Below are positions 12,150-21,725 of a DNA stretch of 64,000 bases, in pieces. The notes beneath the pieces were generated by a model. That model ran no database searches. It was not told where the DNA came from and saw only the letters and a list, made by a program, of their open reading frames with translations. This DNA is from Chamaelirium japonicum (lineage: Eukaryota; Streptophyta; Magnoliopsida; Liliales; Melanthiaceae), in assembly GCA_947650365.1 (NCBI GenBank), contig OX393551.1:7144042-7208041 (forward strand), read 5' to 3'. A program made the position numbers and the translations under genes. Positions within the stretch are counted from its first letter, which is position 1; each line of letters begins with the position of its first letter.

Positions 12150-13422
12150 TCAGTGATAATATTCATTCCACATTAATGCAGCAATTTCATCTCTTTTCAT
12201 ATTCCATTCCTCATTTGGCTCCAGATTTGTGACTTCATTGACCTGCCCGTTTGGACCTTGATCTTCGGTGTTAATGTCAGGCTTGTTTTCTAATAGATCT
12301 GTCGGATTGACAATCATGATAAAGTTATAAAGTATACAACAAGCCAATACCACATTTACCTGTACCTTAATATCAAAAAAAGATTCTATCCTCAGTAAGG
12401 CCCAACGTTTTTTTATCAATCCAAATGCACGTTTAATGACATTGCGACGTGATGAGTGGCGATAGTTAAATAACTCTTATGTATTTGCAGGGGCATGTCC
12501 CCTACGCTCAAACCTATGATATCTGACTCCACGATAAGGAGCAAGAAATCCTGGGTAATATCCATAACCAGCATCTACTAGGTAGTATTTACCTATATTA
12601 ATGAAGAAAACATCATGATAATTTTTAATATAATTTATAATAATGAATTCTAAAGTTGTATATATATTTACCTGCAGGGATTGTCAACTTTGTTGGATTA
12701 TCTCTGATATCATGTTTTAATATCTTTAAATCCCTTGCCGATCCTTCCCATCCAGCCAAAACGTATGTGAATTTCATATCGAACCTTGCTGCTGCCATGA
12801 CATTTTGAGAAATTCTTCCTTTTCTTGTTCGATATCTAGGTTGATCTTTTGGAGGTACCATTGCTGGGATATAAGTACCATCAATAGCCCCGATACAATT
12901 CTAAGGATAAAAAATATAAATAGTTAGTTAAAAATTTATTAAGATGTGTAGTATAAATCTTTTCTTGTAAGAGACTCTAAATACCTCAAAGTAATGGTGC
13001 CATGCCCTTGGAGGTCCAGGTAGCACTGTTGTAGTTATTGGACTAGGTTGTTTGATAACATCTCTATATAATTTGATAACTGCCCTCAAAACCAAAGTAA
13101 ATTAACGATGGACTGTAGACACAGATCTACAAAAATCAAATTTAACAACCCTTATCCTCTTATTATATCCAAGAATATATAAGAACATGGCAACTTGTTC
13201 CTCTACGTCAACATAGTGTGAATCCTTAAGCCCTTTTATTTTTAGTGCCTCAACAAGTTCAAAGAATGTTCCCTGGTTCAAGCGCAATTGGTCGTGCGTG
13301 GTTTCATTATCTTCATACAGTAAATTTTTGATAAAACTTTGTCGTCGCTCGTATATTGGCCGTCGAGGTTGTCGATCTTTATATGTGATGCATGTCAATC
13401 TTCTATAAACTCTATGCACCAT
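12150..13422 (-). pseudogene. PIF/Harbinger DDE_4 transposase (broken)
   Basis: On the minus strand an N-terminal helical part (13422-13102) is followed, across stops and introns, by the catalytic region: CIGAIDGTYIPAM (first Asp, near 12890), LAGWEGSARDLKIL (second Asp, near 12740), then YRHSSRRNVIKRAFG near 12440-12480. In intact relatives the last motif reads NVIERAFG, so the catalytic Glu is Lys here. In-frame stops lie after STVHR (about 13102) and in PANT*ELF (about 12478). Loss of the third acidic residue plus the stops makes this inactive. Two short introns are likely (about 12905-12985 and 12596-12670). Confidence 0.85.
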
Positions 13423-13800
13423 AAATATGACTAGTAAAATCGCTGCATATATATAAAGTTTGCATTATATCTCAAGATTGTCCATGGCCTACAAAAATCT
13501 TGAAAGAAACATTATTATTATCAGGTTCATATATGATATGACAGGTCAAATATAAATCCTAAGGTTTTATACATGAACATGCTAAAAAACACAACATCAA
13601 TTTTTTAAAAAAATAACATGGATATCATTGTGGTAATACAATTAACGATAACTTTTTATAAAATAACATAGATATCATTATGATATGACAAATCAAACTC
13701 TTAGACATAAATTTCTTGAAGCTCTATTATTGTTATAATAAAATCAACATCAACTTTTTAGAAAATAACACTAATAACTCTTAGACCAAAATTTCATTGA

Positions 13801-14950
13801 AGCCGGAGGCGCACAGGGAAGGGGGTTGGTGGCCGATGGGTTGCACTGTCTGGTGCAGCGACACACAGGTCGTGCACAGGGAAGGGGGCCGGTCGTTGAC
13901 CGGTTGAGCACAGGGGCGCGGGCGCATAGGGCCCATCATGCACAGGGCCGGTCGTTTGGCGTCGGGCGTCGGGCACCGCGCACAGTGACCGTCGCGCACA
14001 GGGTCGACAATCTGGCATCGGGGGACGGCCCATAGGGCGCTCGTCGGGGCGCACAGGGAAGGGGGTTGGTCGACGGCTGGTTGCACTGTCTGGTGCAGCG
14101 ACGCACAGGTCGTGCACAGGGAAGGGTGCCGGTCATTGACCGATCGAGCACAGGGGTGCGGGCGCACAGGGCCCGTCACGCACAGGGCCGGGCGTTGGGC
14201 GTCGGGCATCGCGCACAGTGACCATCGCGCACAGGGCCGGCCATCTGGCGTCGTGGGACGGCCCATAGGGCGCTCGTCGGGGCGCATAGGGAAGGGGTTT
14301 GGTCAATAACGGGTCGTACTGTCTAGTGCAGCGGCGCACAGGTCGTGCACAGGGAAGGGTGCCGATCGTTGACCGATCAAGCACAGGGGTGCAGGCGCAC
14401 AGGGGCCGTCGCGCACAGGGTCGGCCGTTGGGCGTCGGGCACCGCGCACAGTGATCGTCGCGCACAGGGCCGGTCATTGGGCATTGGGCGTCGGGCACCG
14501 CGCACAGTGACCGTCGCGCACAGGGCCGGCCATCTAGCGTCGGGGGACGGCCCATAGAGCGCTCGTTGGGGTGCATAGGGAAGGGAGTTGGTCAACGGCG
14601 GGTCGCACTGTCTAGTGCAACGGCGCACAGGTCGTGCACATGGAAGGGTGTCGGTCGTTGACCGGTCAAGCACAAGGGTGTGGGTGCACAGGGGCCGTCG
14701 CACACAGGGCCGACCGTTGGGCGTCAGGTACCACGCACAGTGACCCGTTGCGCACAGGGCCGGTCGTTGGGCATCGGGCGTCGGGCACCACGCACAGTGA
14801 CCGTCGCACACATGGCCGGCCATCTGGCATCGGGGGACGGCCCATAGGGTGCGCATAGGGAAGGGGGTTGGTCGTCGGCGTGCACAGTGACCGTCGCGCA
14901 CAGGGGACGGCCCATAGGGCACTCATCGGGGTGTGCGGCAGGGAAGGGGT
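13801..14950. repeat. GC-rich satellite array inside the Harbinger element
   Basis: About four and a half tandem copies begin near 13809, 14049, 14282, 14571 and 14850; unit length is 230-290 bp. The units differ by internal gains of a sub-repeat built on GCGCACAGGG/CCGGTCGTTG. Composition contrasts sharply with the AT-rich DNA up to 13800. Long ORFs in several frames are by-products of the GC content. Confidence 0.85.
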
Positions 14951-14966
14951 TTGGTCGTTGGCGTGC

Positions 14967-15176
14967 ATTTACACGTGCGAGGTATGCAGCAAGGAGTTCC
15001 GACGGGACCAAAACCTCCAGATCCACCGGCGCGGCCACAACCTGCCGTGGAACTTCGCACCGAGGGCCGGCTCCTCCGGCAGCGGCGGCGCCGACAAGGA
15101 GACCGCCTGGAAGCACGTCTACGTGTGCCCGGAGGCGGCTTGCGTCTACCACGACCCGGCCCGCGCCCTCGGCGAT
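14967..15176 (+). pseudogene. Captured fragment of an IDD-type C2H2 zinc-finger gene
   Basis: The plus strand encodes 70 codons without a stop that match the INDETERMINATE-domain transcription factor signature: YTCEVCSKEFRRDQNLQIH (first C2H2 finger, C-x2-C-x12-H-x3-H), HRRGHNLPW, then YVCPEAACVYHDPARALGD, the start of the second finger. It breaks off before the second finger's histidines, where the satellite motif CCATCGCGCACAGG resumes (15180-15193). It lies antisense to the transposase. Host IDD proteins are plant nuclear regulators. This piece is a transduplicated fragment and not a functional gene. Confidence 0.85.
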
Positions 15177-15280
15177 CGGCCATCGCGCACAGGAAGACGA
15201 CGGTCGTGGAGCACAGATCCGGCCGTCTCTAATGGAGAGAGAAAGAGAGAAAAGAGAGAGATAGAGAGATCTCACCTGTG

Positions 15281-15730
15281 TCGAGGGAGAGTTCGGAGGG
15301 GAGGGGGACGGCTGGATGGGGAGACCGGAGAAGGAGGTGGGCCCGGCGGAGGTGGTGGCGATGGGGGTCTTGAGGTCGGCGGCGGGGAAGCCGGAGAAGG
15401 AGGTGGTCCCGGCGGAGGCGGTGGTGTTGTAGGGGAGATCGGAGCCGTCCGTGAGGACGACGTTATCGGTCGAGACAATCACCTCGGGTTGGGGAGGCAG
15501 CAGGTGGAGATGAGGGGGGTATTGACAGCGGGGGCGGGGCAGAGGAAGGAGGGGTCGTCGAGGGATAGTTCGGAGGGGAGGGGGACGACTGGACGGGGAG
15601 ACCAGAGAAGGAGGTGGGCCCGGAGGAGGCGGTGGCGATGGGGGTCTTGAGGTCGGTGGCAGGGAAGCCGGAGAAGGAGGTTGGCCCGGCGGAGGCGGTG
15701 CTGTTGTATGGGAGATCGGAGCCCTCCATG
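15281..15730. repeat. Duplicated GC-rich block in the Harbinger element
   Basis: Two direct copies of about 165-180 bp (about 15281-15460 and 15558-15722) are some 90% alike and are separated by about 100 bp. On the minus strand both stay open and encode SFSGFP-DLKTPIAT-SFSGLP, a serine/proline-rich pattern. They may derive from a second captured exon of unknown origin. Confidence 0.65.
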
Positions 15731-16097
15731 AGGATGGCATTGCCGGCCAAGACAGTGCAGAGGTCTCTCACCTGTGTATGTGTGGAAGACGACGTGCAGA
15801 GGTCTAATGGAGAGAGAGAGAGAGAAGAGAGATAGAGAGAGAGAGAGATCTCACCTGGAAGACGACAGGAGGAGAGCGCCCTCGAAACAGAAATCGCGAG
15901 CTCCATACTTTTTCCCCGGCCCTTGGCTCTTTAAAGTCACATCTATTTTGTTGGGGAAAGATTTTCCCGTACAATCAATTAAAATATTTCTTTTGGAAAT
16001 AAATTTTCTGTCAATATATTCAAAAGAACACAGTCAAATATTAATTTCCTAGGAAAATTAATTTTTCCCTTGATTTTCTTGCGAAAAGAACAGACCC

Positions 16098-16582
16098 TAA
16101 TAGTTCAATTAATCACTCAGTATGTAAAACTCCTTTTGAAATCGTCTATGGCCATGTTATTCCCCATTTCCTGGATAAAACTGCCTTACCACCTATAGAT
16201 CCTGCAAGTGCTGATACCAATAAATTCCTTGAACACATCAAGACCGTACAGCGAGAGTCGCTTGAGAAATTGAGGAAAAGCAATGACAGACATAAGGCAA
16301 GCGCATATTTACACAGACAAGATAGCACATTTCAGCGAGGGGATTGGGTCCTCGTTTACTTTTGTAGAGAGCGATTTCTCACAGGTTCTTATGGGAAGCT
16401 GAGCTAGAGGAAGTTTGGGCCATTCCATATTCTCCGAGCGTTGGGGCCCAATGCTTACCTGCTGGACTTGCCAGAGGACATGCCGACATCGCTGATCTTC
16501 AACATCTCAGAGTTGTTCTCTTTCCATAGAGACCGGCCAGATACGCCTTCAGCGCCACAGATTCCTTTTTCAGATGCATAGA
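16098..16582 (+). pseudogene. Integrase of the gypsy element, C-terminal part
   Basis: This continues the integrase after the Harbinger insertion: a TPFEIVYG motif, then QRGDWVLV, then a GPF/Y-type module (FGPFHILRALGPNAYLLDLP). A stop lies before the GPF module (about 16406). Removing the Harbinger element and one TAA copy joins the two halves in the same frame, which confirms the insertion point. Confidence 0.9.
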
Positions 16583-16800
16583 GAGATGAGATCGACAGAG
16601 CAGATATAGGAGATAGTTGACATCAGAGAGCTTGCTACCCGCCGTGGTCTTTTCCAACGGTTCCTTGTTTGGTGGATAGGCAGGCCACTTTCAGACTGTA
16701 CCTGGGTAGATGAGCGACAGTTGCGAGCACAGCGGCCCAACCTCGTACAGCAGCTAGATGATCACTCGATGGAGTCAAGTTCTTTCTAGACCGGGGGAGT
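16583..16800 (+). other. Gypsy 3' untranslated region with polypurine tract
   Basis: The end of the internal domain reaches the purine stretch GACCGGGGGAGT (about 16789-16800), directly before the 3' LTR. This is the expected place for the plus-strand primer. Confidence 0.6.
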
Positions 16801-18177
16801 TGATGCAGCATGATCAGAACCATCAGATCATTGCCACATCTTCAGTTTGATGCCAGGGATCTTTTATTTTAGTCGTTTTATTTTATACATGGAAGATATT
16901 ATCCATATGAGGACTTGTAGCCGTTTATTTCAGTTTTTGGCCTATTTTCTATGTTTTTGGCATATTTTCTGCACTTAGTATTAGTCATGTTCTTGCCCAA
17001 TTCATAGGGGATGTCCATGATCTCATCCGAGGAATTTTCGAATTGAATTCGGGTCTTCTCGGGTGAGTTTTCTGTATTTTATTAATAAAATATAGGTGTG
17101 TGTGTGTTTGCGGGGTATCGACGGACAAGATTATGTCTCGAAACCGATGGTTAGATAGCAAAATAACTTAAATTTGATGACATGGTATCAATTAGGCTTT
17201 TATTAGGGCTATGTGGGCTTATCTTAAGCCCAAAGGGGCTTCCCATTGAGATGCCCCCCCCTCTCTTTTCCCGTGAACCACCCGTGCCCCCCTTTGTCCG
17301 CGCGAAACCCGAGCCCCCCGACTCCCTCTTCTGTCCCCTCTCTTCTCTCTCTTTTATCCCCCTTATTTCTCTCTCTTTTTCTTTCCTTTCTTGGCCAATT
17401 GCATCCTCACCATTCCCTCTTATTTCTCTTTGATCTCAGTCATCCAAATAAAAACCCTAGTTCTACAAAAGGGGGAAGATAGAAGAAGGTTTCAGATTTT
17501 GATGCTTGCTGAATTTTATGCCTTTTCGTGAGAGCTTCTAGAAGAGACCCGTGTCCCCGACCCTCGCCGCATCTGGGACTTCGCCTCGTGAAGGCTTTGG
17601 CTTGTTCTTCCGAAGGATCAGGCTTCTCTCGACGTCCGGCCTTGCTCCGTGTGCTGGATCATCGACGCATCCTTGCATCGACTCACGGCGGAAATCCCAG
17701 GCACTATCGATCCGTTTATCTTATTTTCCTTCGCTTTTGCATCATTTTCACTTGTTTCATTGCCTCCGCTCCGCATCGCAGCCGTGCCATCCTGTTTCAT
17801 CTCTAGTTGAAGCCCTAATATATGCCTAATCATTATATTTGTCATCTTTAGTCTGTTGGTAACCCTAGCAAGCATACTTAGCCTATTTTATAGAAAATCT
17901 GATGCAAACCTCTCTCTAAAATTCGATATATATTGCTACGATTTAACCTCTTATATGCTGAAATTTGTTTTCATGATAATATTGCATCTTATATTGTTAG
18001 ATCTTAAATCATGCTTTTTATGTTGAATGCATACAACTCTAATCCTACGTGAAATAGCTTATGTTTGCTGTCTTTTGGAGTCATACGACGTTATATTGAT
18101 AAATAAATCTTAGTTGTTGACCAAAGGGAACCCTAAAGGGCTTAAGATTGTAGTGCCCCTTATCGGAGCCTACATCA
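16801..18177 (+). repeat. 3' LTR of the gypsy element (long form)
   Basis: This LTR of 1377 bp carries the segment (about 17205-17605, C/T-rich) that is missing from the 5' LTR. It starts TGATGCAGC and ends CTACATCA. Confidence 0.9.
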
Positions 18178-18621
18178 CATGTTGTGCAAGAGAAGCAGGT
18201 GAGGTGTCAATGTGCTCAAAACCCATTTGTTGTGAGCCTTCCATATGTTATAGCAGGCGGTTAGAAGAAGAGGGAAGAAACATTATCATGTGGCGCTCCG
18301 GTTGATTACAAGGCTAGGTACTTAAAAGCATGAGGATCCAAAGATGCTGATCAAAAGTATAACCTAACAAGGAAGAGAGCTGGCACCACACAAAAAAAGT
18401 AAACGAGAAGCTAAAAATTAAAGTGATTAATTGTTTCCTCTTCGTGCAAGTACAATGAGCACCTTGGGCAGGATGTCAGGATGTAATGACGATACGGTGG
18501 AGGTAAGACCCCGTTGTAAAATTGTCATGCAAAAGTTTCAAGACAAAAGACCTTTATCTGTCCATGGCACCTTGCCTTCCCAAGTGGCTTTCCTGTACGT
18601 ATAAGAAAGAGATGCTGAATC
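18178..18621 (-). pseudogene. LINE-A, zinc-binding (zf-RVT) segment
   Basis: The minus strand, with frameshifts, reads as the cysteine/histidine region between RT and RNase H of plant LINEs: KVFCLKLLHDN, TGSYLHRIVIT, a CTKRK-type stretch, then an aromatic-rich segment. It sits between the gypsy 3' LTR and the hAT-1 element and is the middle piece of LINE-A. Confidence 0.7.
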
Positions 18622-18639
18622 CACGGTACAAAAAATCGA

Positions 18640-19140
18640 AATATTTCGCGAAAAATCACGAAATATCTTGGAAAACTGAAAACCCGATTCAAAATCAGGC
18701 CTGCAGTATCGGGCAGTTCGGAAATGCAGTAATCTCGCGATATTTCGTGATATATCGCACGAAATATAAGCCTCGCGAAATATCGCGGTATTTCGGCCGA
18801 CAGTGGGGCCCGCCTCACGTGGGCTATTTGGAGTTGACAGCTCGTCAAGATATTTCGCGATATATCGCACGAAATATCGTGCGATATTTCATGCGAAATA
18901 TCTCTGCCGACAGCGGGGCCCACCTCACGTGGGGGCAGCTGGATTTGACCGGTCACGTGCGAAATTCCGCGCGAATATTTCGACGAAATCTCGCGATATT
19001 TCGCACGAGATTTCGCCGAAATACCACGATTTTTTGAAATCGGGAGCCCAGCTGTGCAGCTTTCGCGAAATGCTTTACACGTGGCGACGAAAGCGACCGC
19101 AGATGTCAGCTTTCGTGAAATTTTCGCGCGAAATTTCGGG
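18640..19140. repeat. Subterminal palindromic repeats of hAT-1 (left end)
   Basis: Dense variants of CGAAATATTTCGCG and CGCGATATTTCG occur in both orientations, with two copies of a CTCACGTGGG-containing block (about 18817 and 18925). Similar ATTTCC/GAAATATTTCC motifs recur at the right end. Confidence 0.7.
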
Positions 19141-19230
19141 GATTATGACATTTGGCTGGGTTTGGCCTGAAATTTCCGCCAAATGTCACTTCGGAGCGGA
19201 ATTTTAGTGCGAAATTTTTGGGTTTTGGTT

Positions 19231-19238
19231 TATTTAAG
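19231..19238 (+). promoter_or_regulatory. Possible TATA element of the hAT-1 transposase
   Basis: TATTTAAG is followed after about 110 bp by a CT-rich leader (19350-19450), a layout common to plant promoters. The transposase ATG is 2.5 kb downstream, so a leader intron would be needed. Confidence 0.3.
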
Positions 19239-19892
19239 GCTGCCCAAACTCGAAAGACCCCGAACCCTTTGCCTTTGCCCTTTGGTGCCTTTCACTTTCA
19301 CAGCCGAAACTTGCTCCCCCTGTCCCCCAAGGCCCGAACCCCCCTCACCCGAAATACTTGCTCCCTCTCTCTCTCTCTCTCTCTCTCTCCTCTCCCTCTT
19401 TGCTCACACAATCACAGCCGGCTCTCTTACTCTCTCGTCTCTTAACTCTCTCGAGTCTCTTCACAGTTTCACACCGAGCCGAAGGTCCGAAATACATTCT
19501 TTCTATTATTATGAAATATATTTTAAATTTTTGCTGCCATTGTTTATGCTTTTAAAGTATTTGTCCAAATGTTTTTTTTCAAATGTTTATGCGGCGACCA
19601 CTAAATCTCAAAAAATGAGATTTTAAGTGAAAGGTGAGGAGGAATTGTGGTGGAAGAATCCCAAGATTCCCAACATATTAGGCTCACAACGGTTCGACGT
19701 CGGGCACCCACTGCAGATGATCGCACTCAGACTCAATTGCACACTCGTGGCACGCATCAAGCCTCACTCTAGGAACTCTACATTCTACAGCAGTCGTGCT
19801 TGTTTACTTGGAAAAGTTAGATTGCATCGGAGATAATACATTCATATTCCCATTTTTTGAATATTTATATTCCTATTTTCAAATGTAAGTAG

Positions 19893-20063
19893 TACTGTTT
19901 TATAACTCGGAAAGCTATCTAGTCTACTCACCTCGGCCAGAGTTCAAGTTGAGTTATTTGGTTGAGTCAACCGAGTTGGGATAAATCTCAATCGAGTCGG
20001 ACTAAGGTTATTCACCTGGGCCGACTTTTGAGTCGAGTACGAGTTTCGAGTTTTTGAGCACAG
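19893..20063. mobile_element. Small hAT-type MITE nested in hAT-1
   Basis: This 171-bp element has 8-bp duplication GTAAGTAG on both sides (19885-19892, 20064-20071). The ends are weakly inverted (a ...AACTCG motif at both), and the interior is rich in GAGTCGA/CGAGTT repeats. It has no coding capacity. Confidence 0.65.
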
Positions 20064-20071
20064 GTAAGTAG

Positions 20072-21725
20072 GCAACAATGGTACATGATTTTGTTAGGAA
20101 AGAATAGAATATGGTGCTGAAGATCAAACATCTTGATATTTGAAGACACAATCTATATAATATGACTAACATAATCAAAATAGCGAAATTATTGGGTCAT
20201 TTCAATGGGTTCAAAAACCACACGTTTCTCTGGATCGTTATAGCGTATTTCCACATCCACTTAGAAGAAAGTCTTTTCGTAATGGGTGACCCTCAAAACC
20301 ATGATCTGTTGAAAGATGAAAGAAACACCAGACATATCCCATACTTCTTGCTCCCACCAGCCGACTGATGGAAATGGACTGTTTGTCTCAATGATCATAG
20401 TAACACAATTTATGTGTTAACAAATAAGAGATTTACTGCACAAATAAAAGATTGAATAGAGTTATGGAACTTTTGATTCTTATTCAATAGTGATCTTTAG
20501 AATTAATGGATGTTACTTCAAAAGGCATGGTTGGTCCCTTAAAATGATGCATCTTAAGGATATATGATTAAAGCCAATCAACAATCAACATGTTATATCT
20601 GATATCTTAAATATATTCATCAACATGTTAATTACATGTTCGTCATCAATTGACACAAGCTATAAATGCATTTAGGATATTTGATATCTACAGAAGCATC
20701 AAAACTTGTGTTTTATGACTCAACCCATGTCTTGTGATCTCTAAAAGCAATTCAAGGTATAAATATGCTTGCATGTATTTCTTGAATCTTGACTATGTTA
20801 AAATGTTTGCATGTATTTCTTGACTATGTTTTCCAAGTATAAATATTTATGTCATTTTTGACCGAAGTTGAGCTTCAAAACCCAATTTTGTATTTCACTG
20901 GGTGGTGACTATGCAGTATGCACTACATATTCTGATATGTACATCAGTACATGCATAATTGGAATTATCTAGGATCATAGGAAATGTAGTATGTGCCACT
21001 TCTCTCTCGCGTCTCACTCAACTTTCTTTCTCTCTTTTGTTTTAGCTGTGCAAAAGTGTAAAGGGCTGTGACAGCTTGACAGGAGAGTGCAAAGTTAAAA
21101 CTTGAATCTCAACTTGCAAGAAATCTTATAACAAAGGTATGTCTTATTTATTTACTTTATAGATAAACACTTTTAAAATGAACTTCCATTGATAAATTAT
21201 ATTGCCAAAATATCATAAATATTTGATAAAATCTTAAAATAATTATTAATATATAAGTCAAAGAAATAGAAACGACTTCTTTTAGAAATTAGAAGTTTAG
21301 AACATATCTTGCACAGTTGCACTTAGGTTTCTCGATAGAAGCGACTGTAAGTTTTCCACTGAATATTCTATTGATTGACGGTGTCTAAGAAAAGCTTGTC
21401 TAAGAAAGCTTGGAAATTTAAGAGAGCCTAGTGCTCCTCCACCGATCTGGAGCTGATCTGGCTGTCACGCCTTAGAATATTCAATTGGATATCTGAAGTT
21501 TAATCTATCTTGATACCTTATTACACATACACTCGTAGGATCTCCGTAATTATCTAAAAAAATCTTTTCAAGACTCTAGTAGGGAAAGCTCGGCACATAC
21601 ACTTCTGTATGTGTGTCTAGTCTGTAGTCCCCATAATCTAGAGATTTTGATTAGAGGTATTAACTATTAAAATAACAAATAAATTAACTTGAAAATTAAT
21701 ATCGTTTTTACAGACTTACAGTAAA
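20072..21725 (+). other. hAT-1 upstream region
   Basis: This is AT-rich sequence between the MITE and the transposase start codon. No ORF of note is present. It is probably the leader and leader intron of the transposase transcript; the base just before the coding exon region (TTTACAG, about 21708-21714) could serve as an acceptor. Confidence 0.4.

Larger units (their letters stand above)
10309..16097 (-). mobile_element. PIF/Harbinger DNA transposon with captured sequence
   Basis: The ends are inverted: GTCTGTTCTTTTCGC at the left (from 10310) and its complement at the right (to 16095). The target duplication is TAA (10306-10308, 16098-16100), the TWA expected for this superfamily. It carries the two genes of the superfamily on the minus strand: a DDE transposase (12150-13422) and a Myb/SANT-like ORF1 protein (10935-11902). 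The region from 13801 to 15900 is foreign-looking: a GC-rich satellite array, an IDD zinc-finger fragment and a duplicated GC-rich block. Both genes carry stops, so the copy is not autonomous. Confidence 0.9.
5187..18177 (+). mobile_element. Ty3/gypsy LTR retrotransposon (degenerate), split by a PIF/Harbinger element
   Basis: This is a full-length element with LTRs at 5187-6161 and 16801-18177, both starting TGATG and ending CATCA. It has an initiator-tRNA-Met primer site and the order gag, protease, RT, RNase H, integrase. The flanks are tATGT (5182-5186) and cATGT (18178-18182), a 5-bp target duplication with one mismatch. It sits inside LINE-A. Excluding the 5789-bp Harbinger insertion, the element would be about 7.2 kb. 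Many stops and frameshifts show that it is dead. The LTRs differ by roughly one base in ten over the first 100 bp, so the insertion is old. Confidence 0.92.

Noticed and set aside
13781..14922. Several ORFs of 100-180 codons in overlapping frames
   Set aside because: They are Cys/Arg/Pro-rich frames of a GC-rich satellite, open in many frames at once; no domain signal.
18525..19037. ORFs on both strands around the ATATTTCG repeats
   Set aside because: They are frames through palindromic subterminal repeats of hAT-1 and the adjoining LINE-A piece.
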